NCBI GenBank assembly: GCA_020466095.1
Contig: CM035808.1
Location: 29,338,959 to 29,402,958 of the forward strand
From: Chlorops oryzae
Lineage: Eukaryota; Arthropoda; Insecta; Diptera; Chloropidae
DNA length: 64,000 nucleotides
Direction: 5' to 3'
Numbering within the stretch: the first letter of the stretch is position 1; the number at the start of each line of letters is the position of its first letter. This document shows positions 27,089 through 35,724 of the stretch, in pieces. The translations under genes and the position numbers were made by a program. The notes under the pieces are model-generated. The model made no database searches, had not been told where the DNA came from, and saw nothing but the letters and a program-made list of their open reading frames with translations.

Positions 27089-30000
27089 GAGACACTGAGA
27101 GGACTTCCGGTAGCATATTGATGGAGCGCTTGTATTATATACAATATTATACATACACATATATATTATTTTAAACGGATCGCTCAGTGCTCTGTCGGAT
27201 TATTGACTTTGTCGAGTTAAAATATAATAAAAATGCTAATTTTCGCCTCACCCTACAGCGACTCCAAATGAACTTATATATGCATATATACATACATATA
27301 CATATATACCCACTTTATATGGCACATCTACGCAGAAGGAGCAGAAATTGGTCGTAAATGTGGCAATCATCTCAGCACATACCATGAGATTGACTTTCAC
27401 ATACAGTCTTAATGCCTGTGGTGACTCAATATTTGCAGCTTTTCAACTTTCCACGTTCCTCAGCAGTCAGAAAATCTCGGTTTATCGTTGTCCTTCATTG
27501 AATTTCAATTTTAATGCGCGCTTCTTCCGAACCAATTTCGAGCCTACACATAGCTGCGTGTACCTCCCCCCCGCCCCCGCCACCCACAAGTGCCAGTTGT
27601 TGCTTTCGTTTCGCTCTTATACATTTTTGTTTCATGTGTGCTCAATTCTTTTTTTTTGTTTTTTTGTTCATTGGGATGAACTTTCACCTACGAATGTGAA
27701 CTGCTTAAGGCACAAAGGATCGACATTAGTTGCGTGATGTGTGTAAACATGAGGTTTTTTTTTTCTTTTTCATTTTTGTAGGCTCCTTTGGAGTAAGTTT
27801 TACTTTCAACATATGTGTGTGTATATATTAAATGAACATTTGGGATGCCAAAAAAGTTTTCTATGCAAATAAGTTTTGCTCATTTAAATGAAAACTTCTT
27901 AATGATTTGCACACTTTCTGTGTGACGACCCAACCAAAAAGGGTAACGAAGGCAGCTCCGAGCGAGCTCCGTTTTACACTTTTCTAATAATATGTAGATC
28001 AAGTGATAAAAACAAGAAAAGCTCTTTTCACAATCCCGGGTATTCAAGGATAGAATACAATTTTTTTGTAAGCTTCAATTAATCCTTTAATTATGGTAGA
28101 TTTTTAACATTTGAATTGTCCTTTTTAAGAGTTTAAGTGTTAAGCTAAACAGGAAACTATAAGATTAAACATTTTTGGTCAAATTGTCGTCTACTCAACT
28201 CTCTAATTTGGAAGACCAAATGCAATATTATTACCACCAATCGACTTCTATTCTATTCCCCACTTTCGACTAATCGGCGTCATACGGATGTACCTACTTT
28301 TCCCCTACTTAGGTTAGGTCAACAAAGTATTCGAACCTAAAATAAGTACCTAAGAATCGACCTATTTTGCTAGTTGGGCAATGATAAATAGTATCGATAG
28401 TCTGAATATCGATAGTATCTGAATAGTTCTATCGGAAGATATAATTTTAAAATTTCAAACTAAATGATTCATTTTGCAAATTGCTAGTCTATCTTCAATT
28501 TGAAGCATGTTTGAGCTTTTTAAGATTTAAATATTCAACCATTTGAAAGTATACAATACTTTAAAAAATAATGGTGGTCCTATAAAAATTTAATAAAATA
28601 GTGTGCATAAGTATTCCACCTCATTTAATATCACGTGGTAATATACAAGAAGCCGAATTTTAAAACTCCTTCTTACTCAATTCTCCATACTTTGTAACAG
28701 TATGATGCTAGCAGTATTTTGGTGACTTTTTATTTTTTTATTTTTTTTTTTTTTTTTGTGTACCTGTTCCATATTTATTTATTTATTTAATCATCAATAT
28801 TTTCATAGTGCAGTAAGATTAAATCTTGTAGGTAGCACTATTACACGGTTTGCAGTTAACTTCAGAAAAAATATATTTATACTTTAAAAAGCTACTTTTT
28901 TAAAAAAGATTTCTGGATATTGAAAAATAATTCTTTATTTGTGTTTTCTTTAGGAAAGTGATCCGTAAAAATCCCTTGTAAATATTTGAAGTGATTTTTG
29001 GTTAAAGGTAAAATCGAAAAAATCCCTCAAAACGAAAAAACCCCTCGTTCTGGCATCAGTGCATAGAATAAAATTTTAGCATGGCGCCTATAATTCTCAT
29101 TTGGTTTGCAAAATGGGACACTTAAGACTCGCAGAATTTGGGAAGATTTTTCGAGACGTGATGAAGCAAGAACGTGTGTAAATTTGTCTTATTTATAGTT
29201 TCGATAGTCGATAGGTTCTATAATCGATACTTTTAATAATCGATAGGTTCAGTAATTCGATTATTCGATTAGTTCAATAATCGATCCGTCCAATAATCGA
29301 TAGTCAAAATTGTCGATAGTTTCAATGATCGATATTTTCAATAATCGATATTTCCGAGAATAATTTGTAGAATCGATATTTTCGATTATCGATAGTTTTG
29401 ATCATCGATAATTTTGACTATCGATAATTTTGATAATCGAAAGATGAATTTTTGAGCGGCTCTCGCCCTTATTAAATAAAGGCATATTTATTATGTCCCT
29501 TCAAAAAGAAGAAAGTCCTCTGTCACCGCCAGCACCACCTTTCCAAAGCTAAAGTAAATGTCCATGAATCAAAACTATCGATAGTCTTCAAAAACCATCG
29601 ACGTTTTCGATAGTTGGAAAACATCGATAGTACTATCGATTCTTTCTCCAACTCTCGAATTACTGAAAGAGACTTTAAGGTTCGTGACTTGGAAAATAAC
29701 TTAAATGTGCCTTTTTGTGAATAGACTCTGCTTCAGAGCTCCGATATAAATTTTGAAAGAATTTAAACAAAAGATGAATAAATTTCCTTTTAAGGACATC
29801 ATCCACCGTTGATAGATAAGGAGCCTTTACCATTTCAACAACAGTCCAACAATAGACAACGCATATAAAAATACGTATCCTATTCTTCTATTGTTGTGGC
29901 CTGTATTCTAGGTTATCTTACTTCGTCATAAGGATCCCTTTTAACAAGGCTATACGTTTTTTTATTTTTTTTTTTTTGTGAATATCTTTCTATATATTTC

Positions 30001-31416
30001 ACTTTCCCTAGAAAAAGGGATGAGCAAGGAAAATGAAAAAATAATTCTAAAATTAATCTTTTATATTTATAAATAAATCTCATGCAGTGTATTTAAAAAA
30101 TCGCGATGCCAGAAATAAATTTATGCACAGGTATTCTTTTTTTTATGTTGTTCTGTTGTGTTTATATTCACTTGTTGACTTCATCGTAAGCTCTTTGAGA
30201 CCTCGAAGGGTTCCATCGAAACGCATGTTTGCCCTCGTTTCGAGTGTGAGCATCTTCTGTTTATGTTATCGTTTTTGTTTTTTTTTTCGTTTGTTTTTTC
30301 CCCATAAATCTACCTAAGCACATTTTTCCATAATGAAAAGATTCCCCTTGCCATTATGGCTAAGATTTCGTTTTTCCTGTTGCGTATGCTGCGTATGAGC
30401 CCACAACGGATTAAACATGCTTTCGGGGGATTTCACTTAGCCGAGTCGGCAATAATTCTGGAAAAGTGTCATCTAGGTCAATGATTTTATGCGACTAGGC
30501 GATTTCGTAAATAATTTATTTTATATTACAAAAAAAAAAAAACAAATTTCTTTGGCCTTGCCAAATCACATGGCACGTTGAATTCGTGTGCATAGCCTTT
30601 TTTTTTTGTCCTTTATGGAAACGTTTGACTAATGTCGACGCCTCTTCCTTTTATTTTTTTTTTTGCCTCCCCTTCGTTTTCTTAATGTTGGGAATCGTTG
30701 GCGCAGAAGAACAATTTTCTTTTTTTATTATTATTTTTTTTTTCTTTTCTCATTCAAACATTATTCATTCACGCGAATAAAGCAGGCAGAATTGCGTGAA
30801 AACGTTGCCATCACATGTGGAACTCGCAATCGCAAAACGATTTCACGTTGCGTCTTCAGTACGTTCGAGCAACGTGTGCGAAAGTTTAATAAAAATATTT
30901 TTATTTTCAACTCATGCGAAAATACCAATTCAATTGCGAGTCATAATTTTACAGATCGAATACACTACGGCCGAGTCGACGGTGACAATTGATTGGGAAA
31001 ATGGTTTTGTTGAGACATCTGCTGCTAAAAATGAAAATGTCACACAGGTATGTAGGCGTAGATTCGTCGAATCGCCGATTAGTTACTCGTGCCATTTGAG
31101 ATAATTTTATAACCAATATTTGAAGGTCTTCAAAGAGCTGCTCACCCAAGCCAAGATCACGTACAATCTGAGCCCAGCATTGCGACGTCGAAGGCAATCG
31201 TTACCGCAACAAGTTGGCGGCAGCGCACACAATACACCTGGGCATCACCATCGCAATCAGCAGCAGCAGCAGCAGCAGCAGCAATCTGGTGCTTCCTCAT
31301 CGAGCGCTGAACATGCCCATCCATCTCATGCCCCGACCGCTGCTCAACTGCAACATTTACAAAGAATACAAGAGCGCAGCTTGGGCGGCAAACGCAACTC
31401 CTGCACAATATCCTAA
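9494..31416 (+). CDS. Ras-family small GTPase, RASD (Dexras1/Rhes)-like, five exons
   Basis: Exons 9494-9585, 13283-13514, 26563-26760, 30955-31047 and 31126-31416 join with matching phases into 301 codons, all with GT-AG introns. An in-frame TAA at 9473 supports the start. Visible Ras motifs: G1 GAAKVGKTS (55-63), G3 DTSG (102-105), G4 NKKD (161-164), G5 ETSAA (194-198). The protein ends in the CAAX box CTIS, so farnesylation and membrane attachment are expected. It has an N-terminal basic extension of about 45 residues and a C-terminal tail with nine Gln (about 250-258) and His-rich and Ser-rich parts. Ras Gly12 and Gly13 are Ala and Lys, and Gln61 is replaced by Ser, resembling the SSK and DTSGN pattern of mammalian RASD proteins. 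Slow GTP hydrolysis is therefore plausible (inference). A polyadenylation signal candidate lies at 31635. The exact fly orthologue is not named because I am unsure of it. Confidence 0.9.
9586..12221. other. Intron 1 of the Ras-like gene, left part
   Basis: Donor GTAAGC at 9586. The sequence is pyrimidine-rich close to the donor, then mostly unique-looking. No internal exon or recognisable transposon was found between about 9.6 and 12.2 kb; short open frames here are not supported. Confidence 0.6.
12222..13199. mobile_element. 978-bp terminal-inverted-repeat element with flanking 6-bp repeat
   Basis: The ends are perfect 12-bp inverted repeats: CACCGAGAGAAA at 12222 and TTTCTCTCGGTG ending at 13199. 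The hexamer TACATA flanks both sides (12216-12221 and 13200-13205), consistent with a target duplication, although the local sequence is itself TACATA-rich. Inside, near both ends, are repeated phrases of the type GTTAATTTAACTG/AGTTGATTTGACTG in opposite orientation. There is no transposase frame, so it is non-autonomous. The element stops 83 bp before exon 2 of the Ras-like gene, leaving the acceptor and its pyrimidine tract just outside. Confidence 0.75.
12548..12626 (-). other. tRNA-like (pol III box A/B) segment inside the element
   Basis: On the minus strand the order TAGCGTAATGG (box A-like), a TTCGCCCAGCGAA hairpin, then GGTCTGCGGTTCAAGGCT (box B-like) resembles a tRNA-derived SINE head. 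The acceptor and T stems do not pair well and the anticodon arm is not canonical, so I do not call a functional tRNA. It sits within the 978-bp inverted-repeat element. Confidence 0.4.
13515..15371. other. Intron 2 of the Ras-like gene, left part
   Basis: Donor GTGAGT at 13515. AT-rich sequence with A-runs near 14200. A 61-codon plus frame at 14486-14671 is unrecognised and unsupported. Around 15250-15360 the minus strand shows a Ser/Pro/Thr-rich open stretch followed by a donor-like AAG|GTAGGT. It borders the inverted-repeat segment that follows and may belong to it. Confidence 0.45.
15372..17942. mobile_element. 2.6-kb segment bounded by about 57-bp inverted repeats
   Basis: The left arm (15372-15430) contains AGCCTAAATACACAAAAAAC and AACTTGGTTCGTTGAGTAAT. 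The right arm (17884-17942) is its imperfect reverse complement. The interior has CpG-rich ends (15390-15660), unlike the surrounding intron, and carries a separate hAT-type insertion at 16561-17050. No transposase frame is visible. It is probably a non-autonomous or decayed DNA element; class not assigned. Confidence 0.55.
16561..17050. mobile_element. 490-bp non-autonomous hAT-type element with 8-bp target duplication
   Basis: The element begins CAGTGCTGTCG at 16561 and ends CGACAGCACTG at 17050, an 11-bp perfect inverted repeat starting with CAG. It is flanked by the identical octamer ATCCCTAT (16553-16560 and 17051-17058). Eight-bp duplications and CAG-type ends are hallmarks of the hAT superfamily. 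The interior is AT-rich with phrases such as AAAGTAGCAAAA repeated in inverted orientation, and it has no transposase. It is nested inside the 2.6-kb inverted-repeat segment. Confidence 0.85.
17943..20585. other. Intron 2 of the Ras-like gene, middle part
   Basis: Unique-looking intronic sequence with a (GT)n microsatellite at 18909-18930. A short array at about 19027-19134 repeats the phrase CCAATGGCATTGCCATCGAGAG with small changes (three units). Plus-strand short frames at 19.2-20.0 kb have no recognisable family. No splice-bounded exon seen. Confidence 0.5.
18909..18930. repeat. (GT)n microsatellite
   Basis: Eleven TG units in intron 2 of the Ras-like gene. Confidence 0.9.
20586..20795. 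repeat. Truncated copy of the GACACACTCTGTGTC dispersed repeat
   Basis: It contains ACACACTGTGTCGAGGGTATATTGCG, then GTCTGTCCGTATGCAGTTTTCTTATCGAAAAATT, matching in order the first 200 bp of the longer copy at 22931 but shortened and diverged. Confidence 0.6.
20880..21745. repeat. Dispersed repeat rich in AGGAGCTCC-type phrases, copy 1
   Basis: Shared phrases with 24895-25310 include GAGCATTTGCGCTCCGGAAAA, TTGGTTGG(C/T)TGG, AAATTCAACGCCT and CCAAAGGAGCTTAAT, and both end in GGGTGTT(G/T)AATTTAAATATTT. The order is the same in both places, so this is a diverged interspersed repeat. A 124-codon minus frame at 20917-21291 lies in it, unrecognised. Confidence 0.5.
22088..22129. repeat. (CT)n microsatellite
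   Basis: About 20 CT dinucleotides in a row within intron 2 of the Ras-like gene. Confidence 0.95.
22931..23838. mobile_element. Non-coding dispersed repeat with GACACA hairpin end and (GTCTGTCC)n core
   Basis: It starts with a hairpin-forming TATACCCGACACACTCTGTGTCGAGGGTATA, followed by a GTCCGTCTGTCT array (23065-23107) and ATCTTATCGAAAAAGTTGAGCTATCCTGATGAAATTTGG. The phrase GGGGTACCTCCAGTACTAGGGTCTGT occurs twice with a small change in the fourth base region, and the repeat ends GTGTCGGGTATTCTATTGTCAGGCTCG. This layout resembles a common fly interspersed repeat whose class I cannot name. No coding frame. Confidence 0.65.
24421..24810. mobile_element. 390-bp element with CCCTGCAGGAA inverted ends
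   Basis: It begins CCCTGCAGGAA at 24421 and ends TTCCTGCAGGG at 24810, an 11-bp perfect inverted repeat. The interior is crowded with GTCAATA/TATTGAC and GTTGACAG/CTGTCAAC phrases in both orientations, so the whole can fold on itself. No clear target duplication was seen and no protein is encoded. Confidence 0.6.
24895..25310. repeat. Dispersed repeat rich in AGGAGC-type phrases, copy 2
   Basis: Same ordered phrases as 20880-21745 (GAGTGC, GAAGCATTTGCGATCCAGAAAA, GGTTGGTTGGGC, AAATTCAACACCT, CCAAAGGAGCTTAAT). A short third fragment with GACCCAACCAAAAAGGG and GCTCCGAGCGAGCTCCG is at about 27925-27972 in intron 3. Confidence 0.5.
25311..26562. other. Intron 2 of the Ras-like gene, right part
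   Basis: Ordinary intronic sequence up to the acceptor CAACAG just before exon 3 (26563). Nothing else supported. Confidence 0.6.
27062..27088. repeat. (CA)n microsatellite
   Basis: About 13 AC units in intron 3 of the Ras-like gene, followed by TATACATA tracts. Confidence 0.9.
28385..29645. repeat. ATCGAT/TATCGATA motif field
   Basis: Three clusters, at 28388-28436, 29200-29450 and 29575-29645, carry some twenty-plus ATCGAT or near-ATCGAT motifs, many as ATAATCGATAGTTT or TATCGATA. The middle cluster looks like a degenerate tandem array of a roughly 16-18-bp unit. TATCGATA is the known Drosophila DRE (DREF/BEAF-32) site, so binding is possible, but a simple decayed satellite is equally likely. 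Confidence 0.6.
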
Positions 31417-34400
31417 ATTCAATTAAGTTCATCGAATCCAATTCGTTTTATTGAAACATATTTTCCTCGATGTCCTTTTTTCGTTTTTTCAATTCGATTC
31501 TTTTGAATGTCAGCACACATGCCGCATGTAGCCGCTGCATTATGTGTTTGTGTGTGTGTGTGTGAATTATTTCCTCTTTTCTTTTTCAGTAGTTCTTAAT
31601 GTCTATTCAGTAGAAATGACCTAAAATGTCTTAAAATAAATACAAAATTCATTCAATTAGAGTATTGTATTTAATTACGAAAATTGTCAGAAAATATTTA
31701 TTCAAGTGTCTATGGCTTTTCCGAACAATTATAAACCAAATAAGGGTCATAACAATGACGATTCCCATGTGCGTAGATAGCCAGGGTGAGTGAGAGCTTC
31801 TATCGTGTATTTTAAAGATCGATAGGCGTACGAGGCGAGACGAATTAGTAGGTACCTAGGTCTAAAAGGTCATTACTGCATTCGGTCTCTTAAATAAAAT
31901 TTTCATAAATATCAAAATAAATTTTATTTCTTTGAGGCCCTAGGATATTCCAAATAAATCGTTCTCATTTAAATAAGTGTTGATTGAAGATTTCCCCTGT
32001 CATTTGATGGCTTAAAATTTATTGTTCCTGGGATGAAACGATGACAGTGGAACAGAGTTTGATGATTTCATGGGAAAATCTAGAAAAATATTCATCCATA
32101 TTTTCTTTAGTTTTTGAATTTTCGGAAAAATCTCGCTGGACTTAGGTCCGCCTTTATTTCTACCGGTAGTCATCGATTGTTCTACCTGTGGTATTGATCG
32201 ATTTGTTGCACATACATATGTCCAAATTATGGCATTTTATGATTCTCTTAAATCAATGTAGAATCTTGAAGTCAAATTCGCTACGTGTGTCACAAATGGC
32301 TATAAAAATAAATATCCCAAGTCTGTTCAAATTTAAATTAAAAATACACGCTTCATATCATAACACTTTCAAAATCAGCATAATCAATGAAAAGGCGAAT
32401 CCGCACCTTATCAGTACCCATTTAATAATTCATAGCATGTGGGGGACACGTCACAGACAGAATACGTCATTCAAGTTGATACAAATTTTAAAGTCAACTT
32501 GCACAAGAGATATATTCTTTGTCTCTTAAAACTTGGGTTTCAATAAAAACGCACAAAAAAAATGAAAAAAAAAAAAAACACCGGGTCCAAATTTTACTTC
32601 ATTTTGGCTACAGAAATCGAATCAGAACATCGCAACACATTTTTAAATCCAACTTTGGCACCGATTAACCCCACGTCAATGCCTCTTGCCGGGCTAGTTA
32701 TCATTATTTTACAAAACAAAGAATTCAGATCTTACAGTAAAGCCATAGTCACACAAAAAAAAAAAAAAAAAAAAAAAAACAAGTTTCAAATGAAAAGTCT
32801 CTCATTTAAACACGGAAATTATATGCCAAAAAAAAAGATCGATAAATATATAAGAAAATAATGAAAGCTATATGCAAACTTAAAACTATAAATCTATGTC
32901 ATTAAAATAAAGAACACCAAAAGAAAAGAATAGGGAACTTAGAAATGATATTTGTTGAGTGAAGTGACTTTACAAGTTTGAATATTTTTGGCTAAAATAA
33001 ATGGGGGGGAAAAAATTATAAATTTTTATGATTTCTCTTGGTTTCTGCTTTGAACTGTAAAGTTTTATAATTGTGTAGTGCGTAGATCAATGTGTACATA
33101 TACATATATATGTATGAGAAAGTAGATTTCTTTATATGTAAGAAATAGTTAATGGATAGTGTTCTTTCCAAATTAAGCTATTCTCCATTCTAAAATCTCT
33201 CAGGCATGCTTTAGAAATTCAATCCGAATAAAAAATGTTGAAATCAATGTGATTTCAATAGGAATTTCAGCTATTTCGAATTGTTTTTATGGAGATTCGA
33301 TTTCTAGAGCATGCCCGTCTATCTTATTATATATTCTATTTTAAATGATCAGATTTTGAACAACCTAACGAAACCAATTTAAACGTTCAGGGAAGACTTT
33401 GGTCTAACAAAAAATTTGTTATCTTCTCTCTAAAGCCTATTTACAATGTTTTCACATACATATTGGAAACAAACTAAACGCTTATATAAATATACATATA
33501 AATATATATATAATATTATAGATCTTGAATGTGTAATTATGTACCTTATAATAAACGTTTATGTGTGATTCAAATTTAGAGAACCCAGTAGTTTAAAAAT
33601 GCTATCTCCTTTGTAATAAATACATTGAGCAAATCTAATAAATAATAAACTTTTTCAATTATTAAAAGTTTAACAATACTATCAATTGCAAATAATACGT
33701 GACGCATAAATATCATTGCTATCATAAGAATTAAATAAAAAATATAAAAAAAATTTAAAAAAAAACATCAAAGTTCAACAAAAAAACAATATGAAATTAT
33801 TTAAAATTTATTTAAAAATGTTTGATCCTTTAAAATAAATACATAGATCTACTAATATAAATAAACAATAGACTTTTTCAATTAATAAAATCTAATCTAT
33901 ATTAAGACGGTGGTTTAAACTGACCATAGAACAATAACAAAAATTATTCTGAGAATTTTCAAAAATATTTATCAATAACAAAAGGGTTCAGTGGTCCTGA
34001 GGAGACACATTCATCGGAAAGCAAAGAAAGCTTGTTAACGAAAAATTAGGAACGTATTTAGAACATTTGAAGTAAAGTTTTCTCTATTTTGCTATCGCAA
34101 AATCTGTAGGCAAGGATCTCGGCAAAATTACAGGTAGAAAAATTTAGTGGGCAGGTCCATGCTATCAAACGAAAGTCTTATGTTCTCCCATAACAATTTG
34201 TGGACACGGACTTTTTTTTATAACAGTCTAAAATTTCAGTGTCTGATAGATTTTATTTTCTCTGCAGATTTTTGGACAGAAGTATTGTTTTTTTTTTTTT
34301 GTTTTTTATCACTTAAAAGAAACTAACAATTCGTCAGACATAAAGAGCTTTTAGATCGTACTCAATTTTATTAAACAGAATTAAAACAAGGTTTTTCTTA

Positions 34401-35024
34401 TATCTTTAAAAACAATTTTGTGGAAACTACTTTAAAAAACTATTATATTATATTTCAAAATCTACACTTTAATGTTCAGTTCAAAAAACACTTCTAAGTA
34501 GCTTGAAATAAAAAAAAATAATAATCAACGTCTTAAATTAAGAATTAGTTGTAATCTTAATCGCTATGCTAAATTAGAATATTTCATTTGGATAATAGAA
34601 GAGCTTATTATTTATAAAGGTATGTCTTTGAGCAAAGATAACAGAAACAAATAACTATCATTAGTAAAATAAGAAAATGGCTTTCAAATTTGATAATCGC
34701 TGCATCCAACACCTTTTCACAAGTTAATAGTCATCTCGAGTTGTCATGCGAGATTCCAATTCGTATTATTTCCTCATTCTTGCGAGAAATCACACTGGAT
34801 GTCGATGGACGATAGCTTTAAGGTACTGCTTTGATTCCATTCCAAATGGTCTAGGGAAAATTCTTAAATACATTTCAATTTATTGTTCCTTTTTCTAAGG
34901 AAAAAATTGGCTAATTTCTTTCATATCGCGTTTCATTCGATTGCTTTCGTGTGCAATCTTATACATTGAGAGCTACAGTCCGATGCGAAGTTCGGTCTTC
35001 GCACACTTTACCTAGTGCTAGTCT
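31417..35024. other. 3' UTR and intergenic DNA between the Ras-like and zinc-finger genes
   Basis: AATAAA candidates for the plus-strand gene are at 31635-31640 and further on. The rest is very AT-rich with A-runs (32756-32780) and (TATA) tracts. A 113-codon plus frame at 32188-32529 and a 99-codon frame at 32562-32861 are Lys/Ile/Asn-rich and unsupported. No other gene seen. Confidence 0.6.
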
Positions 35025-35030
35025 TTTATT
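35025..35030 (-). terminator. Polyadenylation signal candidate for the zinc-finger gene
   Basis: AATAAA on the minus strand, about 180 bases after the stop codon at 35210. Confidence 0.45.
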
Positions 35031-35209
35031 ATCTTTCCACTGGGAAAATTCCTTTGAATAGACATCAACGCTGTCTTTCATTGTATTGCGATATGTTTTT
35101 GGCAAGCCAACAAAGCACAAAGAAACCATCGAAAAGAAAATTCTATACAATTTTGGATCATTAATAAATAATTCCTATGGTACATTTTTACACGGCCGTT
35201 TGTTTGCGA

Positions 35210-35693
35210 TTACGATGTCGAGACCGTAACAATATCGTTGTTGCTGTTTTTATTCAACGGTTTTGATTTGATTTCAGTGAGCGAGACCGATCCTGGTCCA
35301 TTTAGGAAATGCATTTTCACATGTTTTTGCAGTTCCAGCTGCGAGTCGAAGAAGACCTGACATAAATCGCAAGCAAATCGACGAACTGCTGGCGCCGGAC
35401 TCACTTCTCCGCCAATCGATGAACGTGTCTCATTGTCATGATCCCGTGTCTGTTCGTCTTCGACTTCATATTCCATATCATCCTCTTCGACTTCTTCGAT
35501 AATATCGTCAGCATCAACAACTTCCTCAGCAACATCATGTTCATCATGTTCATCGTATTCATCCGCTGATTCCATTCCTCCATCATTAACATTTTCCATT
35601 GTTGCTATATTACGTTTTATGGTCAGCTTCGGAACTAATTTATCTGTTCTCGTTGCCTCTTCCTCACTATTCGATGAATTTCCATCATCATCA

Positions 35694-35724
<31 letters not shown>

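Larger units (their letters stand above)
26761..30954. other. Intron 3 of the Ras-like gene
   Basis: Donor GTAAGT at 26761 and acceptor TTTTACAG before 30955. It holds a (CA)n tract at 27062-27088, TATACATA tracts near 27150-27310, a fragment of the AGGAGC-type repeat at 27.93 kb and the ATCGAT-rich field at 28.39-29.65 kb. No internal exon seen. Confidence 0.7.
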
